Assembly: GCA_035578155.1 (NCBI GenBank) | Contig: JAPWDM010000016.1 | Location: 12,444,608 to 12,508,607 of the forward strand | Source: Brachynemurus nebulosus | Taxonomy: Eukaryota; Arthropoda; Insecta; Neuroptera; Myrmeleontidae | Length of the DNA: 64,000 nucleotides | Direction of reading: 5' to 3' | Shown here: piece by piece, positions 34,191-48,176 of the stretch | Layout of the letters: each line of letters opens with the position of its first letter | Position numbering within the stretch: position 1 is the stretch's first letter | Made by a program: the position numbers and the translations under genes | Notes under the pieces: generated by a model | Told to the model about the DNA's origin: nothing | The model's input: only the letters and a program-made list of their open reading frames with translations | Databases searched by the model: none

Positions 34191-35549
34191 CAGGATGTCC
34201 AAAACTCCGGGAACATAGAGCTACCACGTATTCTAGAGGTTAAAAAATGACGATTGGACCCAACCTACCTATGTACCAAAATGCACCGTTTACGCGTGAG
34301 AGGAGTTCAAAGTTTACTTTAAAAAATCAAATTTTTGTACGTTATTTCGAAATGCGTGAACCAATTTTAATGAAATTTTGTACCTACGCATTTCCGAAAA
34401 TGCCACTACCTTTTGTAACCAATGAAAACCAAGCAAAATTGGAGAAGGGTTAAAACTACCCCAATCCCCTACCCTCAAGGATGATGATAGGGCTTTGAGA
34501 TTTTTTAAGAGGTAGATTTGTTAATTACCTTCATTTTTTAGCTGTTGTAAAACTTCGTATTTCGCATAGTTTCGGAGGAAAAAATTTTTATTCAAATACT
34601 ACTAAGCAATATTGTTAGGAGTTAGTTTAGTTTTATTACAGAATTTAATGAGCCGTGGACACTAAGACAAAAGTTTTTCTTGCAATTTCTTCCAAACAAC
34701 TTTTTTAGAAAACTTATTCCGTAATTTTCGTCGAAATATGTTTATCATACATAACGATGCACCACCACATTTGCGGCACGTGCCGTAAGAGAATATCTAA
34801 TTCAACAATTTGCTAGTCGACAATTGATAGTACCCATTCAGTGGCTACCGCAGACTTTAAATTTAAATCTTTATGACTTCTTCATCTGGGGAACTTTAAA
34901 AATAAAAGTGTACATTTAAAAAAAAAAAATAATAATAAATTCTGAACAACTGTAGAACAAAATTCAAAATACGACACGCACTACGAAAAGACGATGATAT
35001 TTTAGGAAGGATGAAGGTGAAGACCACATTGAACACTTATTGTAAAAATTTTTATTTTTGTGTCCATGGCCAACAAAATTCTGCAACCAAACTAAACTAG
35101 CTCCTAAGAATATCGGTTATTAGTGCTTGAATAAAAAATTTTTCCTCCGAGACTATGCGAAATACGAAGTTACAAGAACCAAAAAATGAACAAAATTAAT
35201 AAATCTTCTGCTTAAAAAAAATCTTAAAGCCATACCATCATTCTTAAAAAAATTCTGAACAAATTTATCTAAAGGTAGGGGTAGTTTTAACCCTTCTCCA
35301 ATTTTGTTTGGGTTCCTTTGGTTACTGAGAGTAGTGGCATTCTCGGAAATGTGCAGGTACAAAATTTCATTAAAATTGGTTTGCGCATTTCGGAACAACG
35401 TACAAAAATTTGATTTTTTAAGTAAAGTTGGAACTCCTCTCACGCGTAAACGGTGCATTTTGGTACATAAGTAAGTTGGGTCCAATCGTCGTCTTTTGAC
35501 CTCTAGAATACGTGGTAGCTTTATGTCCCCGGAGTTTTGGGACATCCTG
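34191..35549 (+). mobile_element. Tc1/mariner-like element with about 485-bp inverted repeats
   Basis: Ends CAGGATGTCC and GGACATCCTG are flanked by TA. Inverted arms run 34191-34675 and 35050-35549, unusually long for this group. Between them is transposase debris: HNDAPPH near 34757, then VREYLIQQFASRQLIVPIQW (34789 on), LPQTLNLNLYDFFIWG and, near 35015-35042, DHIEHLL before a stop. These match the D-G-A-P-P-H and S-P-D-L-x-P-L-D-F-F-L-W-G blocks of DDE transposases. At least one frameshift separates the blocks and the N-terminus is not recognisable. Confidence 0.8.
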
Positions 35550-35559
35550 TATATTATAT

Positions 35560-36930
35560 TTTAAAAACTTACTGTATCAATGTATAAATAAAGCACCCAG
35601 ATACGGCCAGGATACGACCTAATATTATATTGTAATATAGCAATCAATCCAATGTAATAACCGGTGGTATCCCCGTAGTAACGATTTCAAATAATTATTA
35701 TCAAAATATAATATTGCTAATAAAATTTTTTTGAGAAGAAACTGCAATATTTTGTAAGAGAAAAAGTGGTATTCGTTTTATTTTCGAAATGCGTATACGT
35801 ATTCAAATTATGTCCTGCAATAATTATAGTCCTATTTGCTGAAAAATGGACAATACATTATAATTCTTAAATCTTACACTTCTCACCCCGTTACTTGTCC
35901 CAAGGAAATTGCCTATAAGCTGGCCTTACGCTTCGTCTAGTTGTATAATATAATAGTGTTTATTGGTCTATGAATGAAATAAGTGAAATTATTTAAAGTT
36001 GGTCATTAATAAATGAAACAAAATTAGACATACAATTTTATATTACTATAGTTACGCTAATATAAAAATAACAAAAAGGAAAATGACAGACAATGTTGGA
36101 ACTTGTAATTTTGATTAATTTGTTGCATTTGTTGACACCAGACTAAGTTTAGTTAATTTCATCTACACACAATTCTTGGTGAATAAATAATTAACATAAA
36201 AGGAAGTAAAGTGATCGTAACCAGTAATTTTTTCAATTGAACCAGCCCAAAGTCTCTGTACCACAACGGGGTTGTTGGTAGACCACAGCCAAATCTCCAT
36301 TCTCGAATAACAGTTCATCTACAAATACTTTTGTCTTCTATGGAAATTTTTCCAAAACGTAGACTCGATGAGCAAGAAAAGCCCTTGTCCTTCCTATTCA
36401 AAATTACTATTTTAATAAAGTTAAATATTCAAAACAGATAATGTAACCGGGTACTTCAAAAACCAAGGCCCTACACATTTGTCTCATTTGTCTATGCGAT
36501 GATCTAGTCCTACCTGTACCGGTCAATATTTCTGTAAAAAATATATTGTAGTTGACTGTAAATTAATTTCGGATACTGGTACATTATAGTCACGGTTTTT
36601 TATTTGATAAATGCTACTGATGTAGTTAAGAAAAGAATACCGATTTCTACCATAGCCAAGCTATTCGATATATTGTGAACTACATTATCGCGTAAATTAA
36701 ACGGAAATTACTCGATTTTATGAGAAAAGGTCCCTTCGCAGTTTTTCGCAACAAAGAGGAAGAGAACTTAATAAAGTAGACCATACATTTGGGTAAAACA
36801 TTTGGTTTCCTTCTTGATATAGATTAATTGTTAGAAATTGTGAACTATTAATTTAAAATTTTAAGCAAGAGAACCTTCATTATAGTAACATTGTATATTA
36901 ATTGTGAGGTGCAGAAATGTGTATATATAT
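35560..36930. other. No gene seen
   Basis: AT-rich intergenic sequence. A GC-richer part at 36240-36360 gives short frames without recognised motifs. Confidence 0.4.
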
Positions 36931-36934
36931 TTTC

Positions 36935-37015
36935 CCTAATTGGATTCGAACTCAGCATTTGGACCGGACGGAGTCAGTTAGCTGCTAATTATTATGCCAG
37001 TTCGAGATCATGAAT
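36935..37015 (-). repeat. tRNA-like sequence on the minus strand
   Basis: Minus strand reads ACTGGCATAATAATTAGCAG (A-box-like) and GAGTTCGAATCC (B box) about 45 nt later. Stems are weak, so it is a SINE head or tRNA pseudogene. Confidence 0.4.
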
Positions 37016-37019
37016 ATTT

Positions 37020-38210
37020 TAATTAGATAGTATACTTGTTTTAAATTGACCCTTTCCTTAAGCGTGACGGATATTGGATGCCTTCTCCGGCGGATACAGA
37101 AGCATCGTTAATTTTTGATTGACGGGCACTGACACACAATAACTTTCTTTTAATTTTCGTTCCATTAACTTATAATAATATAGGAGAAAATGTTCCAGAA
37201 AGATCATAAAGTTATTTTTCGTTTTAGCTTTACTGTTTGCTATTTCACGTAATTAAAAAAGCTATTTAATTTATAGTACTGTTTATGTCTTAACCTGACG
37301 GCAACTGGTGTTTTTACCTTATATTACTGACGAAAATTAAAATCATGAGGAAAAACTGAAGTAGTAAAATTGTCGTCAGGTACATTGTTAAATACTCTTT
37401 ATAATGATTAATGACGGCCATTGCATAAATTTAAAAAAAAAAAATAAATAAACTGTTCTCTAAGAAATAATATTTTATATAAAATAATTATAAACAAACA
37501 AATTAATACCTGTTTCGTTCCTAAATTTCCTAATTTTTCATTAGATTTTTATACTGAAGTAAAAATAAGTTTAAAAATATAGGAATTAATTTTCAAGTGA
37601 AATAAATTACGGATCATTTTAATGACATGCTTATACAACGTATACAACAGTATTTGTTTCTGGGGATTTAACTATTTCAGACATGCAATGTAAAAATAAA
37701 AATCTTAAATTATGGTAGTGACTAAACAATAAAATAATGACAAAATATGATTTCTATCGTCGGATAAGCAGTCTACCTAAATAATGCCGAAAATCGGAAG
37801 TGCCCGACAGACTTTTGAATTTTTGTTAAATTCTATTTTTAATGAATTTTTAAAAATGCCCAAAACAAAGTAAGGGAAACTTACCTTACATAACACCTCG
37901 GTGAAATGAAATTTATATATTTTATAACAAATTATATGAGGAATCGGTCTGTCCGGTATATTTTATTAAGGGGATTCACTACTGAAAAAATTAAAATTTT
38001 GAAATACACTATTGGGATCTGTCGAATGACGGGAGGACATCTGGTGTTGAAAAATCAGACTATTCTTAAAGTGCATTTGCTAAAATTCCATTTATGAGCT
38101 GAATTTTGTAGATCTGAAAATACATAAAATTGATTTGATTTTTCCATTCATTTACATTTTTCCAGTTATTTTATCACGTTTGCTATTTAAATTTGACGTT
38201 TGTATACTCT
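37020..38210. other. No gene seen
   Basis: AT-rich sequence; the 63-codon frame at 37906-38097 has no recognisable features. Confidence 0.4.
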
Positions 38211-38213
38211 AAA

Positions 38214-38300
38214 TCAAGGGTCGGCAACCCGCAGCCCGTTGCAAGCTTTTATGCGGCCCGTCAAGCAATATAATTTTTTGAACAATTTGCTCTGCCTATG
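38214..38300 (+). mobile_element. hAT-type terminal fragment
   Basis: AAGGGTCGGCAACCCGCAG and ATGCGGCCCGTCAAG resemble the widespread GGGTCGGCAACCCGCGGCCC ends of hAT elements. A possible other end is ATGGCCCGCC near 38781. The INE-like fragment at 38434 lies between them. Confidence 0.5.
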
Positions 38301-38433
38301 CAGAGTTGAGCATACTTTATATTTTTCTTGTTCTCCAATGTTTTATAACATGTAAATAAAACTGTTACTAAAAATTTGCCCTCATGTTGATTTTTAATAA
38401 TATTTATATTAATTTGTGTTCAAAAAGAAAATG

Positions 38434-38764
38434 CCCCTGTCGCAGCATCCTGCATAATATAGCGAATTTCCGTTTACAAAAATTAGTTCTTCTTGGAAAC
38501 TACTTGACATAGAATTATTGTTCAAAAATCCTTTTTACTCTTTCCAACGCTGTAAGAAAATATGGCAAAAACTTGAGGAAATTTGGGCAAAAAACTTACT
38601 TTTTCCACAAAAATTTTTTAGGCAAAAATGCCTAAAAATCCGTTCCGAGCACCGGACGTATCTGACTTTTTGGACCTCCAATATTTCTAAAAAATTCGCT
38701 AAAAAAAAAACCTACTTAAGTCACATACTACATTGTAAAATATCTGACTATGCGGCACGCTAAA
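38434..38764 (+). repeat. INE-like copy, 5' part
   Basis: CCCCTGTCGCAGCATCCTGC then ATAGCGAATTTCC, GGAAACTACTTGACATAGAA, CTTTCCAACGCTGTAAG and GAGCACCGGACGTATCTGAC. It ends GCGGCACGCTAAAAC, again with CTAA, but without (TA)n. Confidence 0.6.
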
Positions 38765-38872
38765 ACTTATCTTTTTAAAAAATGGCCCGCCATTAATTAA
38801 TGAATCCTTTACGACTGAGAATTTAAGTTTATTATTATTATTATTTATTATTATTTAGTTTATTATTATTTA

Positions 38873-39966
38873 CATATGGGGCATTCTTTCTGAACGGGGC
38901 ACTCCATGCTGTCCAAAATTGGTGTTACTTAAAATAGGTCTACAATAACTCGAATTAAAGATTATGAACCCTACTTTTCAAACATGAGTGGCAAAATTGA
39001 CCTTACACAATAGTGCCTTCAATATGACGGCTGGAAAGTATAAACGCATTCTTTTTGCGGACAATAAACGTTCTGTAACGTTTTAAAAACTTTTTTATAA
39101 CACTTTTTTAGTTAAGAATATAAAGTTTTGCTTAACGTTTTGAGGACAATTTAAAAATATATACAGGCTAATCCATTTAACCTGGAATTTTGTATATATC
39201 GAAAAATAAGCTTGTAGGAAAACCTTGCCTGACAAAAAAATAATATTTCTCTAGAGAGCATCTTTCTGTCCTAAAATATATGGGCTTGTAATTTTAAATA
39301 AAAGTAAGTTTATTTATATGCAAGTATCTATATAAACTTACGTAAGTATATAAAATTATAAGTACATAAAATTACAGCACCACCTGTTACGATTAGAAAA
39401 AAATGTTTCCTATAAAAGGTAGGTATTTTGTCCTGTAGACTCCGAACCTGCAATAAAAAATGGGGGTTTCAATTTTAGATTTCAAAATTGCCCCCCGCTG
39501 CCCCTCACAAGGGGCAGGAGGGCTTATTTTACGACAGAAAGATGCCCTCTAGAGAAATATTATTTTTTTGTCAGGCAAAGTTTTCCTACAAGCATATTTT
39601 TCGAGATATACAAGCTTATTTTTCGAGACATACAAGCTTATTTTTCGAGAGATACAGGTTAAATGGATCACCTTGTTTATACTTTTAAATTGTCCTAAAA
39701 ACGTTAAGCAAAACTGTATATTTTTAACTAAAAAAGTTCTATGAAAAACTTTTTAAAACGTTAGAGAACGTTTATTGTCCGCAAAAAGAATGCGTTTATA
39801 CTTTCCAGCCGTCATATTGAAGGCACTATTGTGTAAGGTCAATTTTGCCACTCATGTTTGAAAAGTAGGGTTCATAATCTTTAATTCGAGTTACTGTAGA
39901 CCTATTTTAAGTAACACCAATTTTGGATAGCATGGAGTCTCCCGTTCAGAAAGAATGTCCCATATG
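38873..39966. mobile_element. 1.1 kb foldback element
   Basis: Arms of about 410-440 bp (38873-39285 and 39526-39966) begin CATATGGGGCATTCTTTCTG. The right arm has a local triplication of AAGCTTATTTTTCGAGA (39590-39660). The loop is GC-richer around 39480-39530. No coding. Confidence 0.85.
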
Positions 39967-40434
39967 AATAATTTAGATATACTTATTAGATGTAATAAGG
40001 TGATAGAAATATAATATCAATTGCATATTATATTCGTTGTTATTTTTAACCATGTTCCACGAAATGCAAACTTTTGTATTTATAATATGCAATATTTACT
40101 TGGTTGGTGTATCTCCAATGGTTTATATAAAAAACCACCCTTAAATAATAAATATAGTGTTTTACACTTCTGAAAATAAATCAGAAAATACAAAAAATAC
40201 CAAACATAGAGCTGATTGATATCTATTTTTTGGCGTTCGATTCATTCAAATATCTATCATAGTTTCTGAGAAAAAAGAAAATATCGTTAGGGGTTGTTAC
40301 CCCCATATCTCCCTTATAAGTGAGAGCAGAGATTTAAAATCACGGGTATTAGTACTTTCGGCAAACAAGCAATATTTAAAAGGTTAAACTATGTTCAATA
40401 ACGTTAGTGCAATTTTCATATGGTAAGTCTGCTA

Positions 40435-40563
40435 GACCCTTTAAGTAAAAAAATAGTCTTTTAAAGCAAGCTTTTATTTAAAAATGAACTAAAACGTATA
40501 AAATAAATTTTGAGTGAAATTTGAAGCAATGTGCAACATAATTTATAAAATCTTGAGGCGTTA
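40435..40563 (+). repeat. Inverted partner of 46025-46155
   Basis: AAAGCAAGCTTTTATTTA, TATAAAATAAATTTTGAGTG and GTGCAACATAATTTATAAA return inverted just outside the element ending at 46022. This pair may mark an outer, older element of about 5.7 kb. Confidence 0.6.
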
Positions 40564-40574
40564 TTATTAATTAT

Positions 40575-42060
40575 ACTAGCTGTGGCATGTGGTTTCACCC
40601 AAGTAAAATTGTCTTAATTATTGGTCAAATGATTAGATAAATTTTAAATTAGATATTCGGAAATTTTGTACATGAATTATCTATAATGCCTGGCTCCGCT
40701 CGTCAAACGACTCTAAAATAGCAATCTTCATATTTCAATAGCATGGCTAATTTCCGCACCTTTGTGTACCTAAATACCCGTATCAATAGGTAGTTTTAGG
40801 AGTATTTCCATTTTAGGCCTTGCTTGGGGCACCAAGACAGTAGGGGATAATTTTAATATCACAATTAATTTGGGGCTTATTTGATGGCCTTGACGGATAA
40901 TTCTGACCCCCAGGTTCATTCAAATTTGATATTCTAAAATTCTGAGCATAATTCTCGCCTAATAACCCTAAATTAACTATATTTATATTTCCATAGCATA
41001 TTTAATTTCCATAAAATATTGTCAAAACCCATCCGTTTAATCTTAATCCTATTAGATAGTGCTGGGGGTTAATTTTGAAGTCAATTTGCATTTAAATTAA
41101 ATATTCTAAATTTCTTTATAAAATCAGTTTCTTCTAGTGTTCCGCTCCGTTCGTCCAACGATCTTAAAATAGATATATATGCATATTTATAGTGTACAGT
41201 GGAAACTCGATATTTCGTCACTCTGTAACTCATCATATTCTATAACAATTCGTCGCTCCTAAAAAATGTACGTAGTGTAGTTGTTTTTCTAATTAACTTT
41301 TGAAATTTAAATAGAAAAAAATTTAAGTCTGTCGTACTCAGTTGTAAAAACTCCATTAAACAAAGAAATACTCAAACTAAAGGGATATCTTTCTTTAAAT
41401 AAGTAAAAATATTTAATTAATTTTTCTCTTTTCGGACATATTTCATAATTCGTCTATTTCTGTAAAACATCGCCCCTCCGGTCTTGAGCATGATGAATTG
41501 TCGAGTTTCTACTGTATTTAATTTTCATGCCTTGAGACTTTCCGTAGACATCCATACTGAAAACTTGAATTTCGAAACTTTTTTGAAGTTGAGTGTTTTG
41601 GAGAACATTTCTGAACCTGCCATTGTCCTAATTGTCCAGCCATTAATTTATTGCGTTTTATATTACTCCAGAGTCCTAGGCAATAATTTTAATCTCACTT
41701 AATTTTTTCAAAATATCAATATTGTTTAAGTAAAATTCAATCAAGATTCGCCGTCTTTTTAGACCATTTTTGGGTCCTCGGTAACCTAAGCGGTCATTTC
41801 AGCTTCACATTCGTTTATTTCATAACCTTGAGTAATGTTTTAGCAAAACTTGGTCAAGATCCATCCATCTAGAGAGCTTTCATTTTTTAGGATCTCAATA
41901 CTATTTCAGCAAAATCTGGGAGAGATTCGTCCAGCCGTTTACTTTAGAATAGTCTATATTAGAATATAGGCTATCACGTATCCACCAGTGAACTAATTTT
42001 TGAAAGTTGCTCTGCTCGTCAAACGACTCCAGCGTAGCCGTATTCTTATTTCAGAAATAT
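40575..42060 (+). repeat. Diverged repeats with GCTCCGCTCGTCAAACGAC word
   Basis: The word recurs near 40690, 41145 (GCTCCGTTCGTCCAACGA) and 42012 (GCTCTGCTCGTCAAACGAC), each followed by an AAAATAG-like word and a TATTTC. A TAGCTGTGGCATGTGGTTTC start at 40577 is typical of insect interspersed repeats. No gene. Confidence 0.45.
41197..41514. mobile_element. pogo-like MITE
   Basis: Ends CAGTGGAAACTCGATATTTCG and ATTGTCGAGTTTCTACTG are imperfect inverted repeats flanked by TA on both sides; CAGT ends with TA duplication are typical of pogo/Tigger. 318 bp, no transposase seen. Confidence 0.75.
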
Positions 42061-42635
42061 ATAGGTACCTAATTTTAACAACTTGTGACTTTTCTGTAGA
42101 CAACCGTACTTATTTAGATTTTTAGGAGTGGAGTACTTTTGGTCATTTAGACACAGACTCCTGGGGATCAATTTTAAACTGACGTTTATTTATTCCGAGA
42201 TTTTAAAAGGGTTTGTGTAACATTTAGTCAAAATTCATCAAAACCATTTATTTGAATTTTTTGAAAATAGTATTTTGTACAGTAAATAAGTAATTCCATA
42301 GTAGACATAGGTAAAAATATTTTAGGTGGTATCTATAAAAATATTTATTGATACCTAAAAATTACACAAAATTATTTTTTCCAAATGCTAAGAAACAATT
42401 TAAAAATTGTATAATTTTTTGATAAATTGGCCACAGATTGCTCTATTACAGTAATAAAAATTATATTTTACGGTTTTTCGTAAATTTCGACGGTTAAACA
42501 GAAAATTTTGCAAAACCCTTTCTTAGCGAGCGCCTACGACCCAATAGGCACCTACATGCCAAATTTAAAGTTTGTAGGTATTGTAGTTTTGGAGATTTTG
42601 TGATAGGTGAGTGAGAGTGTATGAGTGGTATTTCT

Positions 42636-42715
<80 letters not shown>

Positions 42716-42769
42716 TTCGTGTCAGATGTGAATAGCTACTTTACTCCTTATTAAATACCTACCAAACTT

Positions 42770-45338
42770 ACAAGGAAATGCACCCAGAGTGAAATTCGGG
42801 ATTTTGATGAAACTTCGCTGGTGTGTAGAATAAGCAAAAATAAGGGACCCATATTTTTTTTATCGGCCATCTTCCACGTTTAGGGGATGAAACCAGCCTC
42901 TAAAGTTGGAGGTTAAAATCGTATTTCTTAAGATATCTCGAAGACTATAAGAGATAGAGGAAAACTTTGAATCGACGAAATATTACTCTTTGAAAAACCT
43001 ATTCACCTGTATAGGTTAAACCAGGGCCAGGTTAATAAGAGGGGCTGGGGGGTGAAAATGGGGGTAAATTTTCTTGTACAGCCTGAATGGTTCAATGTAT
43101 CAAATTTTTTCCATCATAAGTAGAAAGAGCACCAAAAATTAGGGGGTACGTGTTTTTGCGGTTTTTTGAAATATGTGTGGAATCCAAGCTATAAAAGGAA
43201 GAAAAAAATAGGATAGATTAAATTGCATTATTATTGATTGCAAATACGTTTTATATTTTTTTAATTTTTATGTTGATTTTCATCATGAAAATGTAAATTT
43301 TTACTTTCTAATAATGATTTATATATTTTTCAGTACTAACTTAATTGGTAATTTAGCCATCTGTACATTTGGTTATTCATATTCGATATTTTTTATACCT
43401 ATTTCTGCGAAAGTTAAAGTTCTCTGGTGTGCTTGTGTTAATGAATGCTCGACAAGAAGCAATAATCTCTTTCGCCCACTGTTCAGGTGCTTCGTAATAA
43501 ATTTTGCGATTTGGGAAATGGGGCTGACACCTATAAAACATACAAAAAGAATAATAAAAATAGTTCGAACGTTGAGAAAAAAATAAACTGCGTTTTTTTG
43601 GTGAAAAACGAATTTGTAAGGAGATAATGGCAATTGTTTAACGGAAGATTATTGCTTTTTGTTGAATATTCATTAACACTTGCAGACTAGAGAAATTTGA
43701 TGGAAATAGTTATAAAAAATGTCGAATATGAGTAGCTAAATATACACATGGCTAAATTATCATTTAAGTAAGTACTGAAAAATATATGAATCATTATCGG
43801 AAAGTAAAAATTTACATTTTCATGATGAAATAAACAAAAAGATAAAAAACCGCCGTGAGCAGCGGAGCCCCATCACGGAATTTTTCCTTTCATCTTCGGT
43901 ATTGAGTGTCTACAAACGAACTGTAATTGAAAATCCACAAGCGATTTGTCATTTTGGTGGTTTCGAAACTGATGATGAGTGTCCGGTTGATCGGGGCTTT
44001 AAAAAAAGGTTTTAAGTTTTTAAGGGCTGAATCTCAGTAAATTTCAGTTTTGTGCCGATAGCAGTTAACAGGGAAAAAGCCAACACAATTCGTACGAGGG
44101 CATTTCTACCCATGCTTATCCGCCAGTTGCCTTTGTGTTTTATTTTTAAATATTAAAAAAGGAACTTAAATAGTAAACTGGAAGGCTTTTATGAAGATAT
44201 TTTTTCTTTCCAAAAAAATCCAAAATTTCTATTTTATAAATAATAAAAATCCAAAATTCCCAATTTATAAATAAACAGTGACTTTAATAACATTTTTAAA
44301 TTACTTAATATGTATGTATTTCATTTGTTAAAAAATTATATTCATTTTTTTTTTAATTTTTTAAAATTTTTATTCGCCTACTTGTATTTAGAATAAAAAT
44401 AATGCATTTAAAACACATTTAACAATAGCATTTAATTCCGATGTAAAAATGGGAGAAGTGGGGGGGGGGAAGTAATGTGGACTCCCTAAAAGGTACTAGC
44501 TGGATACTAACTGAATACACGTACAAAATTTCGGCCCTCTAGGTTTCCTTAGAGAGTCTCTAGATGTGTTAGAAAACAAGCAAAAAAATTAAGGAAATAT
44601 TGGCGTAAAAATCGTGGGGGTAAGGGTTAAAAGTTGAAACTTTCAAAAAGAAGTGTCTGGCTATTAGCTTAACCTGTACACAAAATTTCAGCCCTCTAGG
44701 TTTATTCGGGGAGATTTTGACCCGAACGAAACTGTTAAAAAACAAGAAAAATCATGTTCTTTTGGGTATAAAAATGGTGAGGGTAGGGGTTAAAAGTCCA
44801 GACCCCCAAAAGGCCCCCCTTGATACTAACTCAATCCGAATACAAAATTTCAGCCCTCTAGGTTTATTTGGGTGACCTGAGCGAGTGGTACAAACTTCGA
44901 AAACGTCGAAAATGCATGAAATTGTAGCTTAAAAATGAGGAGGGTGGGAGTAAAATATTAAAACCTCCAAAAAGCATAACCTAGGTACGAACTTTATCAA
45001 CACACCAAATTTCAACCCTCTACGTTAATTTTGGGGGGCTGGGAGCGTGTTAGATCCAGCGAAAACCGTTTTTTTCCCCCTCTACGCCCACCAAATCATC
45101 CTAGGAAGCTGAATTTTGGATATGTTATAGATAATTGACCGAAACATTATTTCCAACCGGTTTGGAAAAGTTCTATTGCTTTTCCGCCCCCCCCCCCACC
45201 ACTCCCTTAGAGGTTGGGTCGGATCCAAAATTTGACCCCACTTTGATAGTATTGTTGTGCATCGGAATGAGCCCCATTTACCAAATTTGAGCTCTTAACT
45301 TCCATAGGGGGGCCCTACACATATTAAAAGGTACCGGG

Positions 45339-45409
<71 letters not shown>

Positions 45410-46022
45410 CATTTTTTCTACATATTCGTGTTCTACGGGTCCGAAAACGGATAGCGCCCCTACTCTCGCCTCTCGCCGTTCTTGCCGTATAGACTGTATA
45501 AGTCTAATTTTTTCAAGGAAAAATTCGACTAAAAATATAGAAGGTATTTGCAATCAATAATAATGCAATATAATCAACCCAATTTTTTTCTTCCTTATAT
45601 GGCTTGGACACCATACATATTTCGAAAAAACGCAAAAACACGTGTCCCCTATATTTTGGTGCTCTTTCTATTTATGATGACAAAAATTTGATACATTGGA
45701 CCATTCAGACTGTACAAGAAAATTTACCCCCTTCTTCACCCCTTCAGCCCCTCTTATTACCCAGGCCGTGATTTGACCTATACAGGTGATTAGGTCTTTC
45801 AAAGAGTAATATTTTGTCGATTTAAAGTTTTCCTCTATCTCTTATAGTTTTCGAGATATCTTAAGAAATATGTTTTTAACCCCCAGCTCTAGCGGCTGAT
45901 TTCACCCCCTAAACGTGGAAGATGGCCGATAAAAAAAAATGCGGGTCCCTTATTTTTGCCTATTCTACACACCAGCGAAGTTTCATCAAAATCCCGAATT
46001 TCACTCTGGGTGCATCTCCTTG
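42770..46022 (+). mobile_element. 3.25 kb inverted-repeat element, copy A
   Basis: Terminal arms of about 480 bp (42770-43253, 45541-46022) begin CAAGGAAATGCACCCAGAG. Inside are a nested foldback (43275-43833, arms about 190 bp), a series of AATAAACCTAGAGGGCTGAA-like segments (44530-45030) and (TA)n at 45342-45405. Two overlapping frames at 43314-43633 are byproducts of the nested foldback. No transposase, so it is non-autonomous; an outer (TA)n lies at 42638-42713. Confidence 0.8.
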
Positions 46023-46640
46023 TTAGTTAAACGCCTCAAGCTTTTATAAATTATGTTGCACATTGCTTAAAACTTCACTCAAAAATTATTTTATACATTT
46101 TAGTTCATTTCTAAATAAAAGCTTGCTTTAAAAAACTTTTTTTTTGCTTAAATTTATTTAACACTTTTTAGTCTGATCACAATTAATTAAAAACAATAAT
46201 TAAAGAAGTAATTTTTTTACCTATGTTTTGTTAATCGGTTATTTTATCCTAATCAAACATATAACTATGGAAACTTAAAAACTGCAGTGTAAAATCAATG
46301 AACAATATTTGACAGTTCGAAATAGCAAAAAATTGCACAAGACTAAAAATTAACAATTCTAGTTTTGAGGGAATTTAGGACAAAACTAGCTATACAATAT
46401 CATCAAAGTTATACACATTTCTCATCAAATTTGAAACCTCTAGCTCAATTAGAAGCTGTCTAAATTTTGATTGCAAGATTTGATCTAAACCAACATACTA
46501 ACATAGCAAGTTAAATAAAAGCTTTTAATAAAAATTAAACCCAATTGTTTCGACAAATTGCGGATGATATTTCAAAGCGATATTATAAAAAAGCCATCCA
46601 TCGTATTTGACTGATCTTTGTCTTATTTTAAAGATAATTT

Positions 46641-48176
46641 GCGTTATTCATAGACGATTTAAGATAAATCTAAGATCAATCTTAGCTAAGATAAAACTTA
46701 ACTTATTCATAGACGACTTTAGGTCGGTTTTAACGCTAAGTTCAATCTTATCTCTTACTTAAATTTAAAATAAGCAAATGGTCGACTTAAGTCCATCTTA
46801 AATATATTTTTACATGGAATTTTTTGACATTTGAACATTTTATCAAATTTGAAAGAACTTTTTCGAATAAAAATATAAAATATACGTAATTAAATATCTA
46901 TATTAAGTATTGACGTAATAAATATTTTAAATGTAAGTAAATTAAAAGAAAAATTGAATCAAATTAACTTAGTTTTATAAGTAATTCAACCTCTAAATAT
47001 TTTCAGGTGCAAAAAAGTTTTCATGTATGACGAAAATATCGATTTGCAGCATGTATTTGACGAAAAACTTACAATTTTATAGATAACTAATTAAAAGATA
47101 TGTGCAAAAACAGAAAAACTAAGGAATTATTACGTACTTCTGTGTGCTTCTGTGATAGAATATTTTGACTTTCTACTTACATTTTTTGTGTAACAGACGT
47201 ATTTTTTTTAATGTAAATTATAAACAAAACGGTAGTTTAACATAATATTTTACCATACTTTAGTTAATCTTAATTTATTATTACATTTTTTTTAGTTGTT
47301 TTTCATACTGAAATGTTAAAAATTATCGGAAGCACACTGGAATTATTTAATGTTTTAGGCCTTTAAGTACCGCAGTTTATGTTTAAAATTATAAAAATCT
47401 AAATCATTGACAAAGTTTATATCTATTTTATACTTCTTTTGTAACAATTTTTAATAAATCAACAAATATTTTAGTATATAATTTATATTTTATTGTAACT
47501 TTATAAGTCACTCAGATTACATAAAACTGATGATATAAAAAACAGAACAAATATAATACAATTATGTCTGTTTACACACATTACATGTTTTAAAGACAAT
47601 TCACATTTTTAAAAAAAATAATATTAAAATAATCACATGATACCACCTATTTTATGAAATTTTAAATTTAATAGCGACCACGTCTTTACGTTCTGCATTT
47701 TAAACAAACAAACTATACTTAGGTACTATACTACGTACTGACATATTCTAAAACAGTTTAAAATAATATTTACAACAAAGAAATTTAAATTTCCAATAAA
47801 CAAATTTTTCCGTTAATATTGTTATTTATTATAAATTAAATTAAAATACATAACTATGTATACTTTTGTATTATTTTATTAATTACGGCAAAAATATTAA
47901 AAATTTTAATTATTTACTGATAGAATTTTCATTAATTTAAATATTTCGCGCTACTACTATTCAAATATTTTTCGTTTCTCTGATTGCTTTCAATTGGTGA
48001 ATAATTGTAAAGCTTGTATACACCTCACAATGTATCATTATAACTAACTTCAAGCTTGTTTCTACTAGGACAATTTTAAAATCTGTCTATGAATTGTAAT
48101 GTTAAGTTAAATCTTAGTGTTAACTTTGCTAAGTTCAATCTAAGAATTATCTTAAATTCTCTCTATGAATAGCGCT
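46641..48176. mobile_element. 1.5 kb MITE-like element with TTCATAGACGATTTAAG termini
   Basis: Arms of about 110 bp (46641-46755 and 48070-48176) contain two internal TTCATAGAC repeats each and TCTTAGCTAAG-like palindromes. The interior is AT-rich with no gene. Confidence 0.7.

Noticed and set aside
34247..35545. 68- and 130-codon frames at the ends of the Tc1/mariner relic
   Set aside because: They lie in the inverted arms and mirror each other; transposase motifs are in the middle in another frame.
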